Part shown: piece by piece, positions 1 to 6,403 of the stretch | Numbering within the stretch: the first letter of the stretch is position 1 | How the letters are laid out: each line of letters opens with the position of its first letter | Assembly: GCA_003136475.1 (NCBI GenBank) | Contig: PLEQ01000407.1 | Span: 1 to 8,348, forward strand | Reading direction: 5' to 3' | DNA length: 8,348 nucleotides | From: Deltaproteobacteria bacterium | Lineage (GTDB): Bacteria; Bdellovibrionota_B; Oligoflexia; Oligoflexales; Bog-1112 | Position numbers and translations under genes: made by a program | The notes under the pieces: model-generated | What the model was told of the DNA's origin: nothing | Databases searched by the model: none | What the model saw: only the letters and a program-made list of their open reading frames with translations

Positions 1-1
1 G

Positions 2-1045
2 GTCTTGGGCTACTGGTCGGCACCCCACTATTTTGCGTGGACTGGATTGCCCAAAGAGGAGTACGTCCTCGCGACGGAGTACTTTCATGTCATTATGTGG
101 GGCGCCCTACCGGTCTTGGGGGTGACCGCGTTTTCAAGCTATTTCACTGGTATTGGGCAGACCAAGGTGGTCATGTTGTTTAACGTCGCAGGCATGCTTA
201 TCAACATTCCCCTGACCTATTTTTTTATTCATCAGGATCATTTCGTTCACGTTCGTGGCATTGCGGGTGCTGCGTTTGGAACGCTGTTGAGCGAAATTCT
301 GATGTTCTTAGGCTTTATCATTTCCACAAGTCTCACCGAGGGTGGTTTTGGAAAATTGTTGAGCGGTTTGCGGTTGAACTTAGCCGTCATTTTCAAACTG
401 CTCCGTTACGGTTCGCCGACAGGTTTAGAGTTTTTCCTAGCTTTTTTTGCCTTCAATACCTTCATTGCGCTTTTTCATTCGTATGGTGTGGATGAGGGAC
501 TTGCGATGACTATTGCTTTGAACTGGGACATTCTGACCTTTCTTCCACTTTGGGGTATCAACATCGGCATGATGAGTGTGATTGGAAGATATTTAGGCGC
601 CCGTCAGATCGACCTAGCTCTGCGTACGACGTTCTCGGGTGCCAAAATCGCGTATACTTTTGCCACCGTTTATGCGGTGGGCTTTCTCGTTTTTTCCGAG
701 TCGATGGTCGCCTGTTTTATGCCGCCTCTGATGGACATCGAGAAAGCGCACTTACTAGCGATCGCTGTTCCTCTGCTTAAGGGGATCGCTTTTTATGTTC
801 TGGCGAATGCTACAACCCTCGTATTTACAGCTACTTTACGGGCGGCAGGCGATACGCGTTGGTGCATGTTTATCACGATCGCTTGCGATTGGACCTTGCT
901 CCTGCTTGCGTATTTATCCGTTCGTGTCTTTCATTTTTCGCCGCTAACGACGTGGGGAATTTTTGTGGGCATCATTTTTATAACGAGCGTGTTGTTTACA
1001 CTGCGTTTCTTGACCGGACGGTGGAAGCATTTGCGTATAGTCTAA
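2..1045 (+). CDS. MATE-family efflux transporter, 3' part (5' end outside window)
   Basis: The reading frame is open from the first full codon (GTC at 2-4), so the true start lies upstream. A TTG at 5 is only an internal codon. About 347 residues are visible, against roughly 450 for the family, so about the first quarter is missing. The protein is very hydrophobic, with a series of roughly nine or ten membrane-spanning stretches. It carries MATE-like features: a segment around residues 20-50 with 'YFHVIMWGALP' followed by a Tyr-Phe-Thr-Gly-Ile-Gly-Gln-Thr turn, and a later 'ATLRAAGDTRW' segment before the last helices. MATE proteins are inner-membrane Na+ or H+ antiporters that export cationic drugs or metabolites; the substrate here cannot be told. 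It ends 73 bp before the salvage operon on the same strand, without a clear terminator between, so read-through is possible. Family assignment is firm and function is inferred. Confidence 0.88.
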   Translation, partial: VLGYWSAPHYFAWTGLPKEEYVLATEYFHVIMWGALPVLGVTAFSSYFTGIGQTKVVMLFNVAGMLINIPLTYFFIHQDHFVHVRGIAGAAFGTLLSEILMFLGFIISTSLTEGGFGKLLSGLRLNLAVIFKLLRYGSPTGLEFFLAFFAFNTFIALFHSYGVDEGLAMTIALNWDILTFLPLWGINIGMMSVIGRYLGARQIDLALRTTFSGAKIAYTFATVYAVGFLVFSESMVACFMPPLMDIEKAHLLAIAVPLLKGIAFYVLANATTLVFTATLRAAGDTRWCMFITIACDWTLLLLAYLSVRVFHFSPLTTWGIFVGIIFITSVLFTLRFLTGRWKHLRIV

Positions 1046-1118
1046 TTTTTTGCAGGGCGACATTGACCGTCTCTGAGGCTTCGGTTATTTCTGAGCTTTT
1101 CGAATCTTAGGGTGCTTC

Positions 1119-1763
1119 TTGTCTGCTCTGCGAAATGACATCATCACTTGCTGCGTGCGTCTTCATCAAAATGCTTGGCTTGCGGCTTGTGATGGGAACG
1201 TGAGTGTGCGCACGGCACCGGATACCATCCTGATTACCCCGCAGGGACGGGCGAAAGCTTCCTTGCAGCCTGAGGATTTGGTTGAGATGGATGCCGAAGG
1301 TCATGCTCACCTTGGGTCACCCTCTAGTGAAAAGCTTATGCACCTGACGATCTACCAGCAGTGTCCACTTGCCAAAGCCGTCATCCATGCTCACCCACCG
1401 ATCGCTGTAGCCTGGAGTCTCGCGCGTCCGCAGCTTACTGAGTTGGTAGCCAATTGCCTTTCCGAACTCATTCTTGCTGTGGGAGCCATTCCGATTGTGC
1501 CTTACGCGCGACCCGGTACCGCTGCCATGGGGGCGGTTCTGCGGCCTTATTTGCCGCATTCGCGGGTGATGATTTTGGCCCATCATGGCGCACTCACCTG
1601 GGGCGAATCCTTGGAAGAAGCGTTTATGGGCATGGAACGTCTCGAACACACGGCACGCACGCTCCTGTATGCGCGTCTCTTAGGCGGGTGGCAGGAGCTG
1701 CCACCTGAGGAGATTGAATTTCTGCGTGCTAAGCGCCAAACTTTGGGGGAACGTATTTTATGA
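1119..1763 (+). CDS. Class II aldolase (fuculose-1-phosphate aldolase type), probable 5-methylthioribulose-1-phosphate / 5-deoxyribulose-1-phosphate aldolase
   Basis: This is a 214-residue class II aldolase/adducin-family protein. The expected Zn2+ ligands are His90 and His92 (in VIHAHPP) and His155 (in LAHHGALTWG), with the catalytic acid Glu71 in SSEKLMH. The DGNVSVR segment (25-31) and LITPQGR are phosphate-binding-type motifs of the family. The VPYARPGT and HHGALTWGESLEEA wording matches fuculose-phosphate-aldolase-like enzymes better than MtnB dehydratases. The neighbours mtnA and mtnP make the product of MtnA, 5-methylthioribulose-1-phosphate or its 5-deoxy analogue, the likely substrate, cleaved to DHAP and an aldehyde. 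The start is TTG at 1119: it is the only start codon shortly after the in-frame stop at 1092, with AGGGTG at 1109-1114 as ribosome binding site. The stop overlaps the mtnA start by ATGA. The alternative is MtnB, dehydrating the same substrate. Family is certain; aldolase versus dehydratase is inference. Confidence 0.85.
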   Translation: MSALRNDIITCCVRLHQNAWLAACDGNVSVRTAPDTILITPQGRAKASLQPEDLVEMDAEGHAHLGSPSSEKLMHLTIYQQCPLAKAVIHAHPPIAVAWSLARPQLTELVANCLSELILAVGAIPIVPYARPGTAAMGAVLRPYLPHSRVMILAHHGALTWGESLEEAFMGMERLEHTARTLLYARLLGGWQELPPEEIEFLRAKRQTLGERIL

Positions 1764-2749
1764 CGACACTGCAGGCCTTGGGACTCAGCTATCACGCAGG
1801 TGTCTTGTGCATCCTTGATCAAACCCTTCTTCCGGAAAAAGAAGAATGGGTGGTCGTACGCAATCCTGAGCACATGATTCAGCTCATTCAGCGATTAGCG
1901 GTACGGGGTGCGCCGCTGATCGGTATTGCTGCGGCTCTAGCGCTGGCGAATTTTGCAAAAAGCTCTGTCGATGTGTGTCAGATTCAAAATGCGGCAAAAG
2001 CTTTGCGAGCCGCTCGTCCTACCGCTGTGAATCTCATGTGGGCGATCGATCGCATGCTGGCAACGCCTCACCTTGACGGGGAAAATCTTTTGCAGGCAGC
2101 TCTGCAGATGGCTCACGAAGACAAGATGATGTGCGAGGCAATGGCAGAACACGCCTTTGCTTTGATCGAAGATGGTGATCAGATCTTGACGGTGTGCAAC
2201 TCGGGAGGCCTAGCGACAGTAGGAGTGGGGACAGCCTTGGGTGCCCTCATCTCCGCTCATCAGCGTGGCAAACGCATTCACGTCTATGCCTGCGAAACCC
2301 GTCCGCTTCTGCAAGGTGCACGACTTACCGCTTGGGAGCTCGCTAAGGCTGGCGTACCTTTCACTCTACTGTGTGACAGTGCAGCAGCCACGGCTATGCA
2401 ACAAAAAAAGATAAGCAGCTGTTTTGTCGGCGCCGATCGCATTGCGGCAAATGGTGATTTTGCAAACAAGATTGGCACCTATGCGCTCGCCCTCGCTGCA
2501 CGCTTTCATAAAATTCCTTTCTACGCCGTAGCCCCCGAATCCACGTGCGATCCAGAGTGCCCATCGGGAGCGAGCATCCCTATTGAAGAACGGGCGGATC
2601 ACGAAGTTTTGGGAGTTAAAGGCTCGTTTGGTGAAGTGCAATGGGCGCCTCCGGGTGCTTCGGTGTTTAATCCAGCGTTTGATGTCACTCCTTTCTCTCT
2701 GGTTTCGGGCGTGATTCTCAATACCGGTATCCGTTATTCTTCAACTTAA
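1760..2749 (+). CDS. mtnA: S-methyl-5-thioribose-1-phosphate isomerase
   Basis: This 329-residue protein of the MtnA/eIF2B-like family converts 5-methylthioribose-1-phosphate (aldose) to 5-methylthioribulose-1-phosphate (ketose) in the cytoplasm. The same enzyme can act on 5-deoxyribose-1-phosphate. Visible signatures are RGAPLIG (49-55), the PTAVNLMWAIDRM segment (87-99), CNSGGLAT (146-153), ACETRPLLQGARLTAWEL (177-194) and GADRIAANGDFANKIGTY (224-241). The catalytic pair is Cys146 and Asp226; their spacing of 80 residues equals that of Cys160/Asp240 in the Bacillus subtilis enzyme (from memory). The ATG overlaps the aldolase stop (ATGA at 1760-1763), with a GGGGGA ribosome binding site at 1745-1750, which indicates translational coupling. 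The usual His before the catalytic Cys is Val here (LTVCN); its effect is unknown. Full length and intact. Confidence 0.95.
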   Translation: MTTLQALGLSYHAGVLCILDQTLLPEKEEWVVVRNPEHMIQLIQRLAVRGAPLIGIAAALALANFAKSSVDVCQIQNAAKALRAARPTAVNLMWAIDRMLATPHLDGENLLQAALQMAHEDKMMCEAMAEHAFALIEDGDQILTVCNSGGLATVGVGTALGALISAHQRGKRIHVYACETRPLLQGARLTAWELAKAGVPFTLLCDSAAATAMQQKKISSCFVGADRIAANGDFANKIGTYALALAARFHKIPFYAVAPESTCDPECPSGASIPIEERADHEVLGVKGSFGEVQWAPPGASVFNPAFDVTPFSLVSGVILNTGIRYSST

Positions 2750-2767
2750 AGCAGGATGCACTGCTTT
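2748..2767 (+). terminator. Small hairpin plus T-rich run between mtnA and mtnP (possible weak terminator or processing site)
   Basis: AAAGCAG (2748-2754) pairs with CTGCTTT (2761-2767) around a 6-nt loop and is followed by TCTT. It starts within the mtnA stop codon. The stem is only 7 bp with three G:C pairs, so at most it is a weak or partial terminator. The genes either side are co-directional and functionally linked, and mtnP starts only 17 bp further on. Strand and role are inferred. Confidence 0.25.
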
Positions 2768-2784
2768 TCTTAAAGGAATACCAA

Positions 2785-3633
2785 ATGCTTGCGATTATTG
2801 GTGGCTCGGGTTTTGAAAAATTTGAAGGTGTTGAAGAGATCGCAACCGTCGCTTTAGACAGTCCCTTTGGTCTGGCTTCGACAGGTTTGCGGCGCATTCG
2901 CCTCTTTGGTAAGGAGTGCTTTTTTCTCCCTCGGCACGGTCGTCACCATGAGCTCCTGCCCAGTGAAGTCAATTACAAGGCCAATATCTACGTTTTGAAG
3001 AAACTCGGAACGGACCGCATCCTCGCTTTTTCAGCTGTTGGGAGTTTGCAAAAAGAACTCGCTCCCGGTGATCTTGTGATTCCCTCGCAGTACATCGATC
3101 GGACTAAAGGGGTTCGCAAAAGTACCTTCTGTGGTGAAGGCATCGTTGCGCACGTCACATTGGCGGATCCGATTTGGATGAAAGGGATGGAATGGTTACA
3201 GAGCCAGGCATCAGCATTTGATTTCAAAATCCATTGGGACAAGACTTATGTTTGTATTGAGGGGCCCCACTTTTCCACACGGGCTGAGTCGCAGTCCTAT
3301 CGCATGATGGGTGGAGATATTATTGGGATGACTCATTTTCCCGAATACGCCCTCGCCCGTGAGGCCGCACTCTCGTATTTACCGTGTTGTTTTGTTACGG
3401 ATTACGACTCGTGGGATAAGTCCGTCGAACCTGTTAAAATTCAAATGGTCTTGGCTATTATGAAAGAGAGCAATCGGAAAGCCTATGCGCTCTTGAAAGA
3501 ATTCCTCGCCCAAGCTGTGATGCCCGATGAGAATATTCAAAGCCTGGGTCTTGCGAGTTCGCTCTTGAGTTTGCCGGAACTCAGCGTGCATCAGCAGGAG
3601 CTTCTAGCAACGCTATCCGCAAAGGGGACGTGA
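2785..3633 (+). CDS. mtnP: S-methyl-5'-thioadenosine phosphorylase
   Basis: This 282-residue protein of the purine nucleoside phosphorylase (PNP/UDP family, MTAP branch) type splits methylthioadenosine with phosphate into adenine and methylthioribose-1-phosphate; many MTAPs also accept 5'-deoxyadenosine. Visible motifs are the N-terminal IIGGSGFE, LPRHGRHHELLPSEVNYKAN (48-67; phosphate and ribose side), FSAVGSL (81-87), CIEGPHFSTRAES (157-169) and IGMTHFPEYALAREA (180-194). VTDYDSWD near residues 210-217 matches the adenine-recognising Asp-Tyr-Asp of MTAP. This argues for an adenine (6-amino) nucleoside rather than an inosine or guanosine enzyme. The start is ATG with AAAGGAA at 2772-2778. 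A tail of about 30 residues after the Leu-Lys-Glu-Phe-Leu helix looks like a lineage-specific extension. It is third in the operon with the aldolase and mtnA, and supplies the substrate for both. Confidence 0.93.
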   Translation: MLAIIGGSGFEKFEGVEEIATVALDSPFGLASTGLRRIRLFGKECFFLPRHGRHHELLPSEVNYKANIYVLKKLGTDRILAFSAVGSLQKELAPGDLVIPSQYIDRTKGVRKSTFCGEGIVAHVTLADPIWMKGMEWLQSQASAFDFKIHWDKTYVCIEGPHFSTRAESQSYRMMGGDIIGMTHFPEYALAREAALSYLPCCFVTDYDSWDKSVEPVKIQMVLAIMKESNRKAYALLKEFLAQAVMPDENIQSLGLASSLLSLPELSVHQQELLATLSAKGT

Positions 3634-3648
3634 GGGTATAGTGCTAGA

Positions 3649-3701
3649 CACAAGAGCTAAGGCTGCGATCTCTCACTTCGCTACGCTCGTTCGAGATGAC
3701 A
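3649..3701 (+). repeat. Left terminal inverted repeat (53 bp)
   Basis: Begins CACAAGAGCTAAGG and ends TTCGAGATGACA. It is the exact reverse complement of 3894-3946. Its inner 34 bases recur in direct orientation at 3785-3818 with one change (GAGAT to GAGAA). Confidence 0.9.
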
Positions 3702-3897
3702 AACAGGTGGAGTGACGAAGGACATGCTTGCTAATGTATCGGGATGAGCCGAGGTGTCACTCTTGCTACGTGAGGTAAGGTGTCATCTCTCACTTCGCTA
3801 CGCTCGTTCGAGAAGACAAACAGGTGGAGTGACGAAGGGCTTGCTAATGTATCGGGATGAGCCGAGGTGTCACTCTTGCTACGTGAGGCAAGGTGTC
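3668..3897 (+). repeat. Imperfect tandem duplication, 117 bp + 113 bp
   Basis: Copy 1 (3668-3784) and copy 2 (3785-3897) both begin ATCTCTCACTTCGCTACG and both end AAGGTGTC. They differ by two substitutions (T/A near base 30 of the unit and T/C near its end) and a 4-bp deletion (ACAT, 3722-3725 in copy 1) in copy 2. The next stretch, at 3898, starts ATCTC but continues in inverted orientation as the right arm. The pattern suggests internal duplication of one arm plus interior. Confidence 0.9.
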
Positions 3898-3946
3898 ATC
3901 TCGAACGAGCGTAGCGAAGTGAGAGATCGCAGCCTTAGCTCTTGTG
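3894..3946 (-). repeat. Right terminal inverted repeat (53 bp)
   Basis: Begins TGTCATCTCGAACGAGCG and ends CTTAGCTCTTGTG, exactly complementary to 3649-3701. Its outer end is followed at once by TAGA and then by the AAGGAG ribosome binding site of the oxygenase gene. Confidence 0.9.
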
Positions 3947-3950
3947 TAGA

Positions 3951-3956
3951 AAGGAG
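3951..3956 (+). promoter_or_regulatory. Ribosome binding site that fixes the TTG start of the oxygenase
   Basis: AAGGAG, 8 bases before TTG at 3965. It is a near-consensus Shine-Dalgarno and supports the non-ATG start. It begins four bases beyond the end of the right inverted repeat, so a folded element in the mRNA would sit directly against it. Confidence 0.75.
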
Positions 3957-3964
3957 TATAGAAC

Positions 3965-4906
3965 TTGGACCAAAGTATTGCACTCGCCGATATTCGAGAT
4001 TTTGACTCGCAAGAACCCCACCGTGTGCAGCGTTTTGTACAAACCATTGGGGACGCGCTGGCGGATATTGGGTTCTTTGCTATCAAAAACCATGGCATTG
4101 ATGCCAACCTGATTCGTGAGGCCTACAAACTTGCCGAGGCATTTTTTCTTCTTCCAGAAGCTAGCAAGCGCCAATATGAGCGGCTTGAGCTCCAGGGGCA
4201 GCGGGCTTACACAAGTTTCGGACGTGAGCAAGCCAAGGCTGCCAGCCTGCCAGATCTGAAGGAATTTTGGCATGTGGGTCGTGTCGACTACGATCCCCAA
4301 AATTCCTGTGATCCTTATGGTGACAACATTTGGCCCCAAGAGCTTCCCGACTTTCGGACGACGTATACGGAGCTTTATAAGCAACTTGAAAAGTGTGCGA
4401 TGAAAGTTCTGCAAGCCTGTGCCTTGTATTTACAGGAGCCGATCGACCGCATCGCACCGATGGCGCGGAATGGTCACTCGATTCTGCGGATCATTCATTA
4501 TCCACCCGTGACGCGAGACACACCCGCAATTCGCGCGGCAGCGCATGAAGATATCAATCTCATCACTTTACTTTGTGAAGCGAGCGACGCCGGTTTAGAA
4601 CTCCTGGATCATGAGGGGAAATGGCGAGCGATTCATGCTTTACAAGGGCATATTATCGTCGATGCAGCGGACATGTTGCAGAATCTAACAAACGGTGTTT
4701 TCAAATCCACAACGCACCGGGTTGTCAATCCTCCTGACAAGCATTCACGTCGCTTTTCTATGCCCTTCTTCTGCCATCCCCGCAGCGAATGCGATCTGAC
4801 CCCTATGGAATCCTGCTTAGCCAGACAAGGTGGCAAACAACTTTATCCTGCGATTACTGCGGGTGACTATCTTCAGCAGCGTCTGAAAGAGATCGGCTTG
4901 TCCTAG
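3965..4906 (+). CDS. Isopenicillin N synthase-like Fe(II)/2-oxoglutarate-dependent oxygenase
   Basis: This 313-residue cytosolic non-haem iron oxygenase has the plant-type DIOX N-terminal domain (about residues 5-125, with the DIGFFAIKNHGI signature at 34-45) and a C-terminal 2OG-Fe(II) jelly-roll domain (about 170-290). The iron ligands are His194 and Asp196 (HED) and His251 (THRV). The 2-oxoglutarate anchor RxS is Arg263-Phe-Ser265. All are intact, so the enzyme should use 2-oxoglutarate and O2 rather than work as an IPNS-type peptide cyclase. The LPDLKEFWHVGR stretch (95-106) is typical of bacterial members of unassigned substrate. The start is TTG with a strong ribosome binding site at 3951-3956. 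It lies downstream of mtnP but is separated by the repeat element, so a shared transcript is uncertain. No terminator is visible after its stop. The substrate cannot be deduced; ethylene-forming or ACC-oxidase activity is not supported by specific residues. Confidence 0.92.
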   Translation: MDQSIALADIRDFDSQEPHRVQRFVQTIGDALADIGFFAIKNHGIDANLIREAYKLAEAFFLLPEASKRQYERLELQGQRAYTSFGREQAKAASLPDLKEFWHVGRVDYDPQNSCDPYGDNIWPQELPDFRTTYTELYKQLEKCAMKVLQACALYLQEPIDRIAPMARNGHSILRIIHYPPVTRDTPAIRAAAHEDINLITLLCEASDAGLELLDHEGKWRAIHALQGHIIVDAADMLQNLTNGVFKSTTHRVVNPPDKHSRRFSMPFFCHPRSECDLTPMESCLARQGGKQLYPAITAGDYLQQRLKEIGLS

Positions 4907-5039
4907 CAAAATTAGCCTTAGCGTGACGCAAGGTTTCATGAGAGACCCGGCGCAAAATTGGCCCATTTACGAGAACAATGGGGAAGTGCTAACCTAATTC
5001 TAATAAGTCGCAAAAATGATAGTTAAGTTTCGAGCTCCC

Positions 5040-5044
5040 AGGAG
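5040..5044 (+). promoter_or_regulatory. Ribosome binding site supporting the GTG start of the MFS gene
   Basis: AGGAG, 6 bases before GTG at 5051. The 144-bp gap before it (4907-5050) has AT-rich patches but no promoter pair that I would defend. Confidence 0.65.
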
Positions 5045-5050
5045 TCTGCG

Positions 5051-6322
5051 GTGTTCAAGCGGGCATTTTCGCATCAGAACTACCGGTTGTTCTTCTTTGG
5101 TCAGGGTATTTCGCTCGTCGGAACTTGGATGCAGCAGATCGCGATGACTTGGTTGGTCTATCACGTCACCAAGTCGGAGTGGTTGCTTGGCGTTGTGAGT
5201 TTTGCGGGTCAGATCCCGACTTTTTTTGTAGCGCCGTTTGCCGGCGTGCTTACCGATCGTTGGAACCGGCAGCGCACGCTGTTGGTGACACAGAGTCTGG
5301 CGATGTTGCAAGCCTTCTTGATGGCCTTGCTGACTTTTATGCATTGGATCTCAGTGTGGCAGATCGTGGTTTTGGCTTGTCTGCTGGGTCTGATCAATGC
5401 TTTCGATATGCCGACGCGCCAGGCTTTTTTAAACGACATAGTCACGCGTAAAGAGGACCTGCCGAATGCCGTTGCCGTGAACTCGTCCTTGGTCAACGGT
5501 GCCCGCCTTATTGGCCCGGCCATTGCGGGGGTGGTGATCGGCTTGAGTGGCGAAGCCTTCTGCTTCCTGTTGAATGGTGTAAGTTATCTTGCTGTGTTAT
5601 GGGCTTTATGGCGGATGCGTTTGAATCGTCATCGTAAACCGGTGAAAGTGGAGCCGATCTGGTTGAGTTTGAAAGAAGGAGTGCGCTATTCCTTTAAATT
5701 CCCACCCATTCGTTCGATCTTGCTTCTTTTAGGAATTACGAGTGTGACTTCCGTCTCACTCTCGACTCTGCTGCCGGTATTTGCCGCGAAGTTATTTTCC
5801 GTTGGCGCAAGCGGTCTGGCAGGGCTCAGTGCTGTTTCTGGGGCGGGCGCTTTGTGTGGTGCCATCTTTCTAGCCTCACGCAAGTCGGTTTTGGGATTGG
5901 GTCAGATCATAGCCTTTGCAACCGGGGTTTTGGGTTTGGGCATGGTGTTGTTTGCCTATTCTGAATATACGGCGATCTCTTTGGCCTGTCTGTTTGTGGT
6001 CGGCGCTGGCAACATTATGCAAATGGCGGCCTGTAACTCGCTCTTACATGTGATTGCGGAGGATGGCAAACGCGGGCGAGTTTTGAGTTTCTACATCGTG
6101 TCGCTGCTGGGGATGGCCCCACTCGGGAGTTTACTGGCTGGCTACTTGGGGAGCACTATTGGAGCAGCTGCAACGGTGGAAGTGACAGGCTTGGTCACTA
6201 TCATCAGCGCTATCGTGTTTAAGCTTCAGCTGCCGAAGATGCGAAGTCTCATCCTGCCTATTTACTGGCAACAAGGGATTGTGCCAGCGGAACCCTGTCC
6301 AACAGCACCGCCACCAGAATAG
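5051..6322 (+). CDS. MFS exporter of the EntS/MFS_3 type
   Basis: This 423-residue major facilitator superfamily inner-membrane protein has the expected length for the MFS_3/EntS group and about 12 hydrophobic segments. The N-terminal SHQNYRLFFFGQGISLVGTW (7-26) is the typical opening of this group. The motif-A loop between helices 2 and 3 is GVLTDRWNRQR (65-75). The conserved DMPTRQAF (119-126) and the GARLIGPAIAG stretch (150-160), an antiporter-like motif C, are present. Relatives export siderophores such as enterobactin, or small metabolites, by proton antiport; the substrate here is unknown. The start is GTG with AGGAG at 5040-5044. The short polar, proline-rich C-terminus ends 'APPPE'. 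An inverted repeat at 6347-6398 lies 24 bp after its stop. It may work with the oxygenase upstream, but a 144-bp gap separates them and the link is inference. Confidence 0.92.
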   Translation: MFKRAFSHQNYRLFFFGQGISLVGTWMQQIAMTWLVYHVTKSEWLLGVVSFAGQIPTFFVAPFAGVLTDRWNRQRTLLVTQSLAMLQAFLMALLTFMHWISVWQIVVLACLLGLINAFDMPTRQAFLNDIVTRKEDLPNAVAVNSSLVNGARLIGPAIAGVVIGLSGEAFCFLLNGVSYLAVLWALWRMRLNRHRKPVKVEPIWLSLKEGVRYSFKFPPIRSILLLLGITSVTSVSLSTLLPVFAAKLFSVGASGLAGLSAVSGAGALCGAIFLASRKSVLGLGQIIAFATGVLGLGMVLFAYSEYTAISLACLFVVGAGNIMQMAACNSLLHVIAEDGKRGRVLSFYIVSLLGMAPLGSLLAGYLGSTIGAAATVEVTGLVTIISAIVFKLQLPKMRSLILPIYWQQGIVPAEPCPTAPPPE

Positions 6323-6346
6323 ATTTAAAATATTGTGATCCAAAAA

Positions 6347-6398
6347 GAATGAGGGTGCATGCTGTAAGAGCAAAGAAGAGAGAGTCGCACCCTCATTC
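6347..6398. repeat. Perfect 12-bp inverted repeat, 28-nt loop (possible terminator or RNA/protein site)
   Basis: GAATGAGGGTGC (6347-6358) and GCACCCTCATTC (6387-6398) are exact reverse complements around a purine-rich 28-nt loop. Read on the plus strand there is no T-run after the stem, only GAAGATG, so it is a poor intrinsic terminator for the MFS gene. Read on the minus strand the stem is followed by TTTTTGG, which would look like a terminator, but no minus-strand gene is visible here. A bidirectional or Rho-assisted stop, a structured leader of the next gene, or a protein-binding palindrome are all open. Confidence 0.55.
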
Positions 6399-6403
6399 GA
6401 AGA

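Larger units (their letters stand above)
3649..3946. mobile_element. MITE-like non-autonomous element with 53-bp perfect terminal inverted repeats and TAGA target duplication
   Basis: Bases 3649-3701 are the exact reverse complement of 3894-3946 (53 bp without mismatch; 54 if the flanking A/T pair is counted). The 298-bp unit is flanked on both sides by TAGA (3645-3648 and 3947-3950), consistent with a 4-bp target-site duplication. The 192-bp interior contains no credible gene; the short open frames across it merely read through repeats. Perfect long arms, a direct flanking repeat and no transposase are the standard description of a MITE. The arm's inner half (about 3668-3701) resembles the palindromic intergenic repeats of many bacterial genomes, so a multicopy REP-like family is the alternative. 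No terminal motif lets me assign a transposase family. It fills nearly all of the 331-bp gap between mtnP and the oxygenase. Confidence 0.75.

Noticed and set aside
1119..1763. Ordinary MtnB dehydratase annotation from operon context alone
   Set aside because: The zinc-ligand motifs are shared by both enzyme types, but the surrounding wording fits the fuculose-aldolase branch better; kept only as the alternative.
3649..3946. CRISPR array
   Set aside because: The repeats are two long tandem copies plus inverted arms, not short direct repeats with unique spacers, and no cas gene is near.
3754..4005. Plus-strand 83-codon frame crossing the repeat element
   Set aside because: It consists of the tandem and inverted repeats read through, overlaps the start of the oxygenase in another frame, and has no protein-like character.
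3935..4414. Long minus-strand frame (159 codons) opposite the oxygenase
   Set aside because: It is antisense to a gene with intact catalytic motifs and shows no recognisable domain; a shadow frame.
3965..4906. Ethylene-forming enzyme or ACC oxidase linked to MTA metabolism
   Set aside because: Only the general family fold and iron/2-oxoglutarate ligands are visible; nothing specific to those enzymes can be pointed to.
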